A stretch of 64,000 nucleotides of DNA, taken from Sabellastarte sp. h YS-2021 (Eukaryota; Annelida; Polychaeta; Sabellida; Sabellidae). A model generated the notes under the pieces. It saw nothing but the letters and a program-made list of their open reading frames with translations, was not told the DNA's origin and searched no databases. Shown piece by piece: positions 45,282 through 55,748 of this stretch. The stretch lies in the NCBI GenBank assembly GCA_964017235.1, contig OZ024927.1, positions 24,013,160 through 24,077,159 of the forward strand. The letters are read 5' to 3'. Positions within the stretch are counted from its first letter, which is position 1, and each line of letters begins with the position of its first letter. The translations under genes were made by a program, and so were the position numbers.

Positions 45282-45750
45282 GTCAAAATGAAATACTTGT
45301 GAACCATCTCATCAATATCATTAAGAGACATATATATATGTAGTTAAGTGCAATGGCAGTAATCCCTGTGTAGAAGGAGCCTTGGGGAAAGTTAAAGAAA
45401 CCTTTAAAATAGAGCAGAACATAGTTAGGCAACAAAATAAAGAAAATAATAGAATAGACACAAAGTGCCTTTTGAATCTCATAAAACTAGTTCTGTAGAC
45501 AGTTGCCAACACCACCAATATGCACCATCACTTGTCCTGTCTTTTGTGATATGTGTTCCTGTGTCTTCGTGTTTTTGTGATCTGGTGTTTTTGTCATTTT
45601 CTTTGTGTACTCAAATAATACATAAAAAGCAGCTAAAATTGATTTAAATTCATAGCTTACAGTTAATTAATATAAATATTAAAAATAATAATAATAATAT
45701 TAACAGTCATTCATGTTTGTGGTACCCGAATTTGGTTTTGTGTGTTTTTA
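45282..45750. other. Non-coding flank
   Basis: AT-rich; nothing recognised. Confidence 0.4.
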
Positions 45751-45754
45751 CTTC

Positions 45755-46130
45755 ATACTGTGTATCTAATCTAATCTAATGTGGACTTTTATAGCGCTTA
45801 ATCTCCATCGCTGATGGACTCTAAGACGCAACTGAACATAAATCAAGGCAGTTAACATTAATCCGAGGACATAGCCAGGTCATACCAAGGAGACACAGGG
45901 TGACAGGAGAGGCTATGGGGGATATGCTTTTGCAAACAGGTTTTAGGCTTCTTTCTGAAGGAGGCAACTGAAGTTGCACTGCGCACATCATGAGGGAGTT
46001 CGTTCCAGATCTTAGGAGCATCAAAGGCAAAGCTGTGATCAAAATGTTTGACTGACTTGAAGACTGATGAGCGGAAAGGAGGAACAGTAAGGTATTGATG
46101 ATCTGGGTGACTACGCCTGGTGCTCTAGGA
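45755..46130 (-). pseudogene. CR1/L2-like LINE C-terminus, minus strand
   Basis: On the minus strand: SVFKSVKHFDHSFAFDAPKI then WNELPHDVRSATSVASFRKK, followed by a stop at the position of the usual KTYLF...PP end, then GAGATTAAGCGCTATAAAAG and an (ATTAG)n tail at 45757-45785. Same family as 33440-33888 and 19745-19895. The frame is shifted in places. Confidence 0.8.
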
Positions 46131-47093
46131 ACAACTGCTGAGTGACAAGAATGGTTGAAAATAGGAAAGAGAACCACTATGTGTATGAATGTATTTGTTG
46201 GGCCCTGATGGGGGGTTGGCCACCCTTGCCTCCCCAGGGCATCAGAAGTTATTTGAAAAAAGGGTGAATAAAAGCTGAAAAAAAAATTACCAGAATTAGT
46301 TTTCACTGATTACCAGTTTCTACAAAAGAGATAGAATAAAGTTTTGAAATTTCACAAAGAATTAATTTCACTGTGGAACTTTATTAGCTAAGATAGTTAA
46401 AACAGCAAGATCTAGGATGAACTTTAGCCCGATGCAAGAAACATAGGATCAGAACTGCAGTACTGTTTTATGAAAGAAAGAATTGCTTTTGCAAAGCCAA
46501 AACAAAGCATAACAAGATAAATGTGTTTTGTGTATTATACATAAATTCAAGGTGGATATGATTTGCAGCACATAATTTCATACAGGCTGTTTTTACATAT
46601 TGTAGTTGTAGAACCAATAATAGGGAGGTATAAGGCCATTTTAGTATGTTGACCCAACTTGACCTTGAAACAGGGGTGAAAGGTCAAATTTAGTATTGAC
46701 AGGCTATGATTTCTATAGGCTTTCAAATTTCGTAAATAATAAGATATAAAGCCTTTCGAGTATTTTGACCCCACTTGACCTTGAAGCAAGAGTCATAGGT
46801 CAGATTTGTAGGCCATGATTTCCTCTAGGTTGTTTTCACATGTCGAAGTTCTAGAACCAATAATTATGGAGATACAAGGCCTTTTTAGTACCCCACTTGA
46901 CCTTGAAGCGGGGGCCAAAGGTCAAATTCGACACTTGCAAAAGCTTCGCAATACATGATTTCTTGTAGGTTTTCACATTTCCAAGCTCTAGAGATACAAA
47001 TGATTAGTTTTTGCTCAGCTATGCAATGAGTTGCAGGTCTGCCAATTTACTATGTAACATATTAACATATTTTAACAAAATACTAAATTAGAA
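46131..47093. other. Spacer with degenerate AAGGTCA repeat units
   Basis: 46131-46550 holds nothing recognised. 46560-46970 carries three worn units of the family that is tandemly arrayed at 52660-53770 (ACTTGACCTTGAAGC...AAAGGTCAAAT, CATGATTTC-TAGGTTGTTTTCACAT, CTAGAACCAATAAT), and 46990-47080 a unit like 28620-29110. Confidence 0.65.
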
Positions 47094-47703
47094 AATTTTA
47101 GTTAAATGTAGCTTTTATAAGCTACAAGCTTACCATGTATGTCTAAGTACTATCTTGGGTGGCTGGCTGTAGCTTGACCAACTCAACAAACATGAGCATA
47201 TCATGGCCAAATCACTGATTTGAGTGATAGACTACACACCTTCCGCCTTCAAGTTTGAATTTTGCCCATACACTTCTTTTGTAATGCAGCAGGCAGGCAT
47301 CTGCCACTGTAGCCTAGTGGGTAACACACTCACCTAGGAACACAGAGGACATGGGTTCAAACCCAGGAACAGGCAGATACATAGTGACTCGACCACTTAT
47401 AATGGCAGTCATCTGTCATTGGGTCCTATCTCCAGTGGCAGATTAAAGAACCTCAAGGACATTGATAATTGGTCATCCTTGAGTCTCTGTCTGTCAGTTA
47501 AGGGAATGTCAGTAATTTGAGAGTTGGACTGTACTTGTACAGTCAGATGGGTCATATAGCGCTTTGAGTCTTGTAGTACATGGAGATATTGCGCAGAGTA
47601 TAAATACAAATATAAAATACAGGCAGGGTGGGACTCTTTTAGTCCCACATGGTAAGCTTGTAGCTTATAAAGGCTATATTTAACTCATTAAAAATTTTCA
47701 ATT
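47094..47703. mobile_element. Hairpin unit abutting DIRS remnant, with SINE inside
   Basis: The left arm TTAAATGTAGCTTTTATAAG-CTACAAGCTTACCATGT (47100-47136) pairs with CACATGGTAAGCTTGTAGCT-TATAAAGGC (47649 onward). This is a decayed version of the unit at 54980-55276 and occupies the same position next to a DIRS end. The interior is enlarged by a SINE (47296-47632). Confidence 0.75.
47296..47632 (+). mobile_element. tRNA-derived SINE, family 3
   Basis: The head CACTGTAGCCTAGTGGGTAA has box A TAGCCTAGTGGG, and 40 bases later box B GGTTCAAACCC. The body has CTATCTCCAGTGGCAGATTA, and the 3' end has TATAGCGCTTTGAGTCTTGT-AGTACATGGAGATATTGCGC-AGAGTATAAATAC. A matching tail lies at 63903-63962. 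The tail is LINE-like. Confidence 0.82.
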
Positions 47704-48450
47704 TTATTACGCTACAGTAGCTTCTCATGTGGCATCAAGTACTGAATCCAACTGCTAGACTGAGGGATTACATGTGAGACTGGACGTATTTTACAAATTT
47801 TTCTTGTCATTTTTATGTATATAGAACCAATCGGAGTCCCAATTACAGTACACAAGTCAAAACCAGGCCCTGTAAAAGCCAGAACCCTGAATGATAGTCA
47901 CAAACAGAAGACTGTACAAATACTGTCTGAATATCTGGACTTATGAAGGAAGTAGGCAAGATTTAAGGTCACCTTATAAGTAGCCCAACAGGGCTTCACT
48001 ATGTATAAATACAAGCCCTCAAACTTGAAGAATATCTGATGGGATTTATTTTGCCAATCATGGTTAAACATGAAATATATAACTTATTACTGATATTATA
48101 TGTGTGTCACCTCGAGAGATAAATATTATTAAATTTACACTTAATAAAAAAAGAGAAAATGACACTCTTAAAAGATATCCTTTCATGGTATCTATGGTAC
48201 CTGATGTTCCTGGGTTGTTAGACTCTGGAAGACTTGGTTGCCGATGCTGTACCCTCCCTTTCTTTTTTCCAATTTCTGAGGGGAAGCATCTAGGATTTGC
48301 TGAGCTGCTACTGGTGGACCCAGATACATACTGTTGTTATTATCTGATCAAGTTAGGTCTTTTAGATAAAAATTTGTGACGATGCTGTGTGCCCTCCAGT
48401 GACAAGCTTGCAGGATTTGGTTGATGCATTATTGATACTGCATTTGTTGA
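47704..48450 (-). pseudogene. DIRS-like remnant, recombinase C-terminus
   Basis: Follows the sequence of the intact-order element at 55284-55960 (TACGCTACAGTAGCTT, AGACTTGGTTGCCGATG, GATACATACTGTTGTTATTA, AAGTTAGGTCTTTTAGATAA) at perhaps 75-80% identity by eye, on the same strand. No open frame survives. It is broken off near 48450 by the next element. Confidence 0.8.
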
Positions 48451-48474
48451 AAAGAATTGTTTCATTATGCGACA

Positions 48475-49020
48475 CTCTGAACATGGGCCAGGTGTATAAG
48501 GCAGCTTACTTGATGGCCTACTTTTCTTTTCTTTGAATCTCTAACCTAGTGCCTCACAAAATTTCAGCATATTCCCCTCTGAAATGATTGGCAAGAGCAG
48601 ACATCATTCTTGGGCCACCTGGCCTTCATATCATTCTGAAATGGTGTAAGACCATGCAGACCAAAGAGACAGTCAAAATTATCAACTTGCCTGCACTGCA
48701 TGATTCCATATTGTTTCCTGTCAAAGCAATACGCCACCTACTCAGAACCACTCCAGGTCACTCTGACTCTCCCTTGTTTCAACTTAGGTCCCTGGCCTTA
48801 TGGTTAGCCCTAACTGATTCAAGATTGTGGAAAAATTTGAAATGGATCTTGTAAACATTAAACATGTCTCATGCAGGCATAACTTTCCATAGCTTCAGAA
48901 GATTAGGAGCCACCTTTGCATTCAATGTCAATGTACCTATGCAAAATATCAAAAGTCATGGCATGTGGACCTCCAATGCAGTCTGGAGGTATAAAACTCA
49001 AGACCAGACCAGAATACTTT
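48475..49020 (+). pseudogene. Second tyrosine recombinase, plus strand
   Basis: Reads KAAYLMAYFSFL-stop-ISNLVPHKISAYSP, LARADIILGPPGLHIILKWC, LPALHDSILFPVKAIRHLLR, then MSHAGITFHSFRRLGATFAF and IKSHGMWTSNAVWRY. HSFRRLGATFA is the HxxR box of tyrosine recombinases, and SHGMW...WRY the following His/Trp-Tyr region. The first Arg box is TGA (ISNLVPH preceded by a stop where LRISNL is expected). Related recombinases are found in Ngaro/DIRS-type retrotransposons. It is unlike the recombinase at 55749-56860 and has opposite orientation. Confidence 0.8.
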
Positions 49021-49060
49021 GGAACAGGTGGTCATGGCATTCAAAGCAGCTCTATCAAAA

Positions 49061-49268
49061 CTTGGGTCAATAAAAATCGTATTTTAAACAAAACATCTAA
49101 TCTTAAAATGGATTTCTTTAGACCTTGGGTTAAGGTCAACTTTGGACTAGTGTATTTGCATGTGAGATGACCCCAAAATGTTTTACAATATGTGCATAAT
49201 TTGGAATAAAGTAATAGATATTCCCAATTTGGATTTTTACTTGAAATGTCAACCAAGTAGGGCACTGT
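49061..49268 (+). repeat. 208-bp direct repeat, copy 1
   Basis: Begins CTTGGGTCAATAAAAATCGT right after the recombinase pseudogene and ends AACCAAGTAGGGCACTGT. The second copy is at 50115-50322, same length, about 90% identical by eye. Confidence 0.92.
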
Positions 49269-50114
49269 AGGGGTAGCAGGTGCTACCTTATTCAGTGCTA
49301 AGAGGGACAACTATTCTGGTCATCTAGGTCAGCCCTTCTCATTGCCTAACCCCTCTCAGTGACCCTGTATTGACGCCAAACTGTGGTAGCCATCATTAAT
49401 GTTTTGATGGTCAAACAGGCAACTTGCTGTTTTATAAAATATTGAATTTTTTTTCTCCTTCCTCCCACCCATCTCATCTCACTCATGGCGTCGTCCAGGA
49501 GCAAGTTTCAGGAGGAAGTTATCCTCAGAACCTAACTTAACACCCCCTTTAGCGCAGGGGGGTGGGTTTCCTGGCTGTGCGCCAAGGCTTTTTAACAATG
49601 ATGTTCACAATTTATTGTATTTGCATGGGAATATATGCTGTATCAATTGTGAATGGCATGAGATAGGCAACATACGGGACATTGAGGTCAGATGGGACTA
49701 CGCAATTTTGAGTTTAGTCAATGAGTGAGGGGTGTACATTCACCATATTTTTATCTTATTTGTAATTTTATATCATACACAAGGGAATATCACTACAAAC
49801 TGCAGTCACAATATCTTATTTTGTAATTTTATAATATACAAGCTTCACTGGGATCACCTCCCCTTTTTCACATGAAAAAATTAACCAAAAACACTTTTCA
49901 CATTGTGCATTACTACATTACATTGTGCGTCACCTTAACCCCCTTCTTTTATGGCCTTAGGCTGAAATTGAGCAAAGGCTCACAAATTTGTAAACATAAC
50001 TGCTATAAGCCTACCTATAAATTTTGGGCTGAAAAAGAAACACATGTAAATGTCCTGGCCTTATACTGAAATTTTGACATTCCTGAATAACATCTGCTAG
50101 GTCAAAAATCATAC
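49269..50114. other. Sequence between the direct repeats
   Basis: 846 bases with no coding frame of note. Contains CACCCCCTTTAGCGCAGGGG near 49545 and an AT-rich second half. Could be the inner repeat segment of a split-direct-repeat retroelement. Confidence 0.45.
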
Positions 50115-50322
50115 CTTGGGTCAATAAAAGTCCTATTTTAAAAAAAACATCTAATCTTAAAATGGATTTCTTTAGACCTTAGGTGAAGGTCACCTTAGGA
50201 CTACTGTATTTGCATGTGAGGTGACCTCAAAATGTTATACAATATGTGCATAATTTAGAATAAAGTAGTATATATTCCCAATTGGAATTTTTACTTGAAA
50301 TATCAACCAAGTAGGGCACTGT
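50115..50322 (+). repeat. 208-bp direct repeat, copy 2
   Basis: Matches 49061-49268. Immediately after GGGCACTGT the DIRS remnant resumes, so this marks the right edge of the inserted recombinase element. Confidence 0.92.
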
Positions 50323-50465
50323 CTGGAACTTTTGGGTCTATCCCTATGAAAGCTGGAGAACAATCTGTTGAGCTGGGAGGTTTGCGAGATATTAAGCCCA
50401 GGTGGGCCCCACGAGTCAAAAATAGCAGTCCTGTAACCAATAATTGGTGATGCCATCTATACATA
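50323..50465 (-). pseudogene. DIRS-like remnant, recombinase N-terminal part
   Basis: The minus strand shows LNRLFSSFHRDRPKSSRQCP, matching LHRLLSSFHRDRPKSSRNLP in the element at 55-60 kb. A break, with unrelated repeat, follows to 51360. Confidence 0.8.
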
Positions 50466-51360
50466 CATAAAAGTAGCCAGCCTTGGCAGGCAAGAACTCC
50501 AGCCCGCAGGTACAACTAAATGGGCAACAATTTGGAAAAATATTTGAAACAACTTCAGTTATAAGAGGTATACAGAATCCATGAAATGTTGTCAGAAGTA
50601 AGATTCACAGGCTATGATTTCTTACAAGTTGTTTTCATATTTTAAAAGCATAGAACCAACTATAACGGAGATATAAGGTCCTTTTAGCATGATGACCCTA
50701 ACTGATTTTAAGTAAGGGTCAGAGGTCAAATTTGATAAGTTGATTTCCAATAAGTTTTCTTATTCCAAACCCTGAGGCCCAATCGTACGGGAGATAATAA
50801 TGCTTTTTAATATGCCCCCCCCCCCATTTGACATTACAAATGTGATATGGTGGCCATTTTGTTTTTTAAACAGGGCCAAAATTACTCTCATGCAAACTTT
50901 CCTAGACTTTTACATTTTGTGCACATCTGACTCAGGTAGCTGCTACATTTTAAACTTTAGAACATATCAATGATTTTTGAACAAGTGGCTATGGCAGCAA
51001 CATTGTTTTTTAGAATGAGTACAAATTTTTTTACAGACATGTTTTCACAGCCATAAACATTCTCTACAAACTTAGTGAAGATATCTTTACAAATGAATGA
51101 AACTTAAAGGTTGATGTAAAAATGTGACGCAAACAATACCCCAAAATAGTCAAAATGTTGCAATGGCAACAGTTGTTGCCAGATACCCCCAAAGTCTAAT
51201 CACTTCTAGATCCTCTTGGGATAAACATATCCTTAAAATTAGGTGAAAATCCATGCATGAGTTTAGGTTGTGGAACATCCACAAGCTTTATGCCCGCCGC
51301 CGCTCAGTCAGTGCAGGGAATGATTATAACCCCACCCTTTATGGGCTGGGGTTAAAAAAA
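50466..51360. other. Repeat-bearing insertion in the DIRS remnant
   Basis: 50580-50900 has worn units of the 52.7-53.8-kb repeat (AGAGGTCAAATTTGATAAG, GGTGGCCATTTTG) and a C9 run near 50817. 50900-51360 holds nothing recognised except GC-rich CGCCGCCGCTCAG at about 51295. Confidence 0.5.
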
Positions 51361-52100
51361 GTACGAAATTTGTTTCACAGAGGGGGTGGAGGGATTTGCC
51401 TAATTCTCTCTGCACCATTTCTCAAATAGCGCCACTTTGGCTTATAGATAGTATTTGTTGATGACCTTTGAGAGACAACAATTTTCTCTGCCACTTCCAC
51501 AGAGAAGCCTTGCCCTTGGAGATGACTGGTCCTAGACACCAGGCATGAACGTTCAGATGTTGTAGATTGATGTGAAACACTTGCTTGAAAAGTGTTGTTG
51601 ACACTGGCAATTGGAGTGGGATCTCCGTTTAGAGCTGCACTAGGTTCCAAAACCAGGGCATTCCTGGTCAGCCTGAGGCTATTAGTATTATAAGGCAATT
51701 GCATTGACATACTTTCCAGATCACCCTGTGAAGGAGAGCCGTGGGAGGGTAAGCGTATGCTGTAAGACCCGACAAGTCAAAGTTCAAAGCATCTATTATC
51801 CATGCTTGTTGCTTTGGAACTGGGATACATGGAAGTTTGTGGTTCAGACAAGTGGCAAATAGGTCTATATGAGGAGTGAACCACATTTGACACGAGTTGC
51901 CCTGGATGAGTCAGACATCACATTCAGGCAGGCAACTGTAAAATCCAAGAGGCTTCATTTTCTCTAACTTTTCCATTGCATTTTTGGTCAGGAGAGACTG
52001 GGTATAAGGTGCCAGGGCTAGGTCCTTTCGATGATAGTTGTATCCTGAGATGATCAGGGGACGTCTGACTAATTTTGTTTTCTTGATGAATGGAAGAACA
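51361..52100 (-). pseudogene. DIRS-like remnant, RNase H to recombinase overlap
   Basis: Minus-strand pieces NALVLEPSAALNGDPTPIAS, HLQGQGFSVEVAEKIVVSQR, and in another frame TPHIDLFATCLNHKLPCIPV, GLTAYAYPPTALLHRVI, parallel the element at 56.7-57.3 kb. The region then skips to words matching about 58500-58650 (GCATTTTTGGTCAGGAGAGA) and stops near 52100. Multiple frameshifts. Confidence 0.82.
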
Positions 52101-52109
52101 CAAATCTAA

Positions 52110-52370
52110 AATTTTACTATGTTATAGCTGACCCAAAAGTAGCTGAATAACATATTTTAACAAAATGCTCTAAATGCAATACTTTTCAAGTTATAAATGA
52201 TTTAGTGTTGAGTAAGAACCTCAAAATAGTTATTACTCAGCTATGCAATGAGCCACAGGTCTGGAATTTTACTATGTTATAGCTGACCCCAAAATAGGTG
52301 AATAACATATGAAACTAAATACTATAAATGCAATACTTTTCAAGTTATAAGTGGCTGAAGCCCAGAGGGA
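52110..52370 (+). repeat. Two units of the 28.6-kb type repeat
   Basis: ACTATGTTATAGCTGACCC, TAGTTATTACTCAGCTATGC, AATGAGCCACAGGTCTGGAA, AATACTTTTCAAGTTATAA, repeated twice. Confidence 0.7.
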
Positions 52371-52659
52371 GATTAAATAAAAAATAGCATCAGAGATGTA
52401 CATAGTAGTAGTGCAACAATACAAAGATCGAGAGGCTTTCAGAGCAGTGTCAACTATATAAAGCTCAAAATAATGTTTAAGTAGAGAAGTAACATCTAAG
52501 ATTAAGAAAATGAATGTTTAGTATTAAAACAATAAAATTCAATAGCACGATGGCAGCATTAATCAGTAAACTAAAAATTATGAAGTAGCACAATCAAGTA
52601 AAAGTACATATAACTAGACCTATCGCATCGGAGAACCGATGCAAATTGTATCCACCAGA

Positions 52660-53770
52660 AGAAAACTCACCAAAGCCATTCTAACATCGCTTAACCTTGA
52701 AGGAGAAGCCCAAGGTGAAATCTGACCATATCAAAAGATTCTTAGCCCATGATTTCCTATAGGTTGGTGTGACACTGCAAACCTCTAGGAATACGAATAA
52801 GCAAGATATAAACACTAATTTTGGCAATCCTCATTTGACCTTGAAAGAGGGGCCAAAGGTCAAATCCGATCACACCAAAAGATTCCCAGCCCATGATTTC
52901 CTAGATTTTGGTTTACCATTCCAAAGCTCTAGGACCAATAATAAGCGAGTTATAAGCACTTTTAAGTTTGGCTATCCTCGTTTGACCTTGATGGAGGGTC
53001 CAAGGTCAAATCCCACCACAGCAACAGATTCCCAGCACATGATTTTGTGTACTATCCTCGTTTGACCTTGAAGGAGGGGGTCCAAGGTAAAATCCGACCG
53101 CAGCAATAGATTCCCAGCCCATGATTTCCTATAGTTTGGTTTACCATCCCAAACCTCTAGGACCGATAATAAGTGAGTTATAAGCACTTTTAAGTTTGGC
53201 CATCCTCATTTGACCTTGAAGGAGGGGTCCAAGGTCAAATCCAACCACACCAAAAGACTCCCAGCCCATGATTTCCTGTAGGTTGGTTTACCATCCTAAA
53301 CCTCTACGACCAATAATAAGCGAGTTATAAGCACTTTTAAGTTTGGCTATCCTCGTTTGACCTTGAAGGAGGGGTCCAAGGTCAAATCCGACCACACCAA
53401 AAGATTCCCAGGCCATGATTTCCTATAGGTTGGTTTACCATCCCAAACCTCTAGGACCAATAATAAGCGAGTTATAAGCACTTTTAAGTTTGGCTATGCT
53501 CGTTTGACTTTAAAGGAGGGGTCCAAGGTCAAATCTGACCACACCAAAAGATTCCCAGCCCATGATTTCCTATAGGTTGGTTTACCATCGCAAACCTCTA
53601 CGACCAATAATAAGCGAGTTATAAGCACTTTTAAGTTTGGCTATGCTCGTTTGACCTTGAAGGAGGGGTCCAAGGTCAAATCCGACCACACATAAAGATT
53701 CCCAGCCCATGATTTCCTATAGGTTGGTTTACCATCCCAAACCTCTAGGACCAATAATAAGGGAGATATA
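52660..53770 (+). repeat. ~146-bp tandem array with everted AGGTCA sites
   Basis: About eight head-to-tail units: TTTGACCTTGAAGGAGGGGT, CCAAGGTCAAATCCGACCAC, ACCAAAAGATTCCCAGCCCA, TGATTTCCTATAGGTTGGTT, TACCATCCCAAACCTCTAGG, ACCAATAATAAGCGAGTTAT, AAGCACTTTTAAGTTTGGCT. One unit (52972-53050) is truncated. Identity between middle units is high (a few changes each), so this is a younger array than its scattered relatives. Open frames inside are artefacts. Confidence 0.93.
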
Positions 53771-53784
53771 AGCACTTTTCATGA

Positions 53785-54015
53785 CTGCAAAGAAACGCCT
53801 GTGGCGGCCATCTTGTTTTTCAAAATGAGGCCAAAAATATTCCCAGTCAAGATTTTATAATGAGGAACATATCCTGCAAATTTGAGATCTCTACCATTAA
53901 TACCCTTTGCTCTAGAGGGCCACCAAAAGTCCTTGTTTAAAGTCGAAAAACGCCCGTGGCGGCCATCTTGTTTTTCAAAATGAGGCCAAAAATATTCCCA
54001 GGCAAGATTTTATGG
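53785..54015 (+). repeat. Two copies of a GGCGGCCATCTTG-containing unit
   Basis: AACGCCYGTGGCGGCCATCT and TGTTTTTCAAAATGAGGCCA, AAAATATTCCCAG-CAAGATTTTAT occur at 53795-53870 and 53945-54015. Followed at 54100 by a CGG-rich patch (GCGGCGGCGGCGTAACG). Confidence 0.8.
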
Positions 54016-54159
54016 CTATGAATATATCCTGCAAATTTAAGAAGGCTAGCTATAATATTTTTTTCGTTAGAGCGGTAACGGTGAAATCTCTCTACACACT
54101 GCGGCGGCGGCGGCGTAACGAAGTCAAATCCATAGTCATAAGTGAAATATGGCAGGTGT

Positions 54160-54810
54160 ACATACTTTGGCAGAGCCAAGGTTAAAGGTCAAACCATGAT
54201 GATGCACACCTACACCACCTACCTACTGTCCCTGCCAAGTATCAACTTCCTACACCTTATGGTTTCCGAGATAATACCTGGACAAGATTTCAAAGGTCAC
54301 TATGGCAAGGTCAAACCAAGGCCATATCATAACATTGCACACCTTCACCCCTATCCAATGTCCCGACCAAATATAAACTTCTTCCATTTTATGGTTTACG
54401 AGATATAGCAGACCAGATGTGTACTAAACAATGTCCCTACCAAGTATCAACCTTAAATTTCCCAGAAATAGCCCGGCCAAAATTTTAAAAGTGAAGGTCC
54501 GGACAGCAAAGTCATAAGTCAAATCAATGTCATACCATGACGTTGCACATCCACACCCCCAATCAATGACCCTACCAAGTATCAACTTCCTACACCTTAT
54601 GGTTGTATATCCCGAACAAAATTTTAAAGGTTAAGGTTACTAGAGCAAGGTCAAAACAAGGTCACACTATGACATTGCACTTATACCCCTACCAATGTCC
54701 CTACCAAGTATTAACTTCCTATACCTTATAGTTTCCGACATATAGCCTGATGCACACCTACACTATCCAACCAATGTCCCTACCAAGTATCAACTTCCTA
54801 CACCTTTTCC
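54160..54810 (+). repeat. Diverged tandem repeat, AAGGTCA-rich, copy set 2
   Basis: Four to five units of the 21.5-22.2-kb family: AAGGTCAAACCATGATGATG, CACACCTACACC, GTCCCTACCAAGTATCAACT, TCCTACACCTTATGGTTTCC, GAGATATAGCC, CAAGATTTTAAAGGT. Confidence 0.8.
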
Positions 54811-54979
54811 TGCCACCCACCCACCCAAACACCACAAGTAAAAACAATACCATGACAGTGACAGCCCAGGGCTGTGGGGTAAAAAAACACATTTTTTGTC
54901 ATGTGACATCTCTGATTCCTCAAAATGTCAGGACACAATATACAGAAAATTTTCCCAGAGCTACTGCATAGATTTGAAA

Positions 54980-55276
54980 ATTTTAATTACTTAAATGTAG
55001 CTTATAAAAGCTACAAGCTTACCATGTGGGACTCAATGCTGTACTCGGATGGCCACAAGGCATCATGGCCAACGTCTAAGAAAAATAGACATTTATAGTT
55101 GGCCGTAGCCTCTCGGTGTCGTCACATGATAACTTCTGACCAATCGCCCTACTTTCTCGTTGAAATTTCCTAAAACCTACCCATCAGCTGTAAACAGCGG
55201 GGAGGCAGGGTGGGACTCTTCTGAGTCCCACATGGTAAGCTTGTAGCTTATAAAAGCTACATTTAAGTAATTAAAA
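54980..55276. repeat. 297-bp near-perfect hairpin beside DIRS end
   Basis: The arms 54980-55034 and 55222-55276 are 55-base inverted repeats, differing only in an inner TATAAAA/TTTTATA. The inner arm GCTTACCATGTGGGACTCA is the same as the DIRS terminal repeat. The loop (55035-55170) matches the reverse complement of the other DIRS end (60440-60583): GTACTCGGATGGCCACAAGG and AGACATTTATAGTTGGCCGT. So the unit is made of DIRS terminal sequence and is probably part of, or a by-product of, the element. Confidence 0.9.
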
Positions 55277-55748
55277 GTTTCAATTTTATTACGCTACAAT
55301 AGCTTACCATGTGGGACTCAATGCTGAATCCAACCGCCCGGTGGCGGGGTTACAGCTGAGACTGGAAGGAATGTCAATTTTTCTTAGATTTGAAGTAATA
55401 TATATTAGAGTAGTGTTAGAAATACCAGTCCGAGTCCCATTTACAGTGCCCCAATCCCGAAGACTGGGCCCACAAGGAGCCAAAAACCTATATAGAATAG
55501 AAGACAGTGCTAAAACTGTCAAGATGTTTTGATTGTAGGACGGAAGTGCAGCAGTGCTCACTTAGAGGTCTAAGGGTCCCTAGGGGCCCGTCACGAGTGA
55601 CATACCACCCCAATGGTTGGAATTCTCATAAAATTTTTGCCACCTGAATATGAGATTAATGACAACTTAATAAGTTTTCGATAAACTAAAAACAAAAATG
55701 ACCTTACCCGTAACATCTTGAAGGTAAAAGAATACCTAGATCCTGGGA

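Noticed and set aside
47310-47375. A second possible tRNA gene
   Set aside because: Same reasoning: box A and B head of a SINE with a LINE-like tail, no acceptor stem.
49061-50322. Solo LTR pair or LTR retrotransposon
   Set aside because: The 208-bp repeats lack TG...CA ends, primer-binding site and polypurine tract, and no gag-pol lies between them.
52769-53187. ORFs inside the 146-bp tandem array
   Set aside because: Frames are open only because of repeated units; stops appear in other units at the same position.
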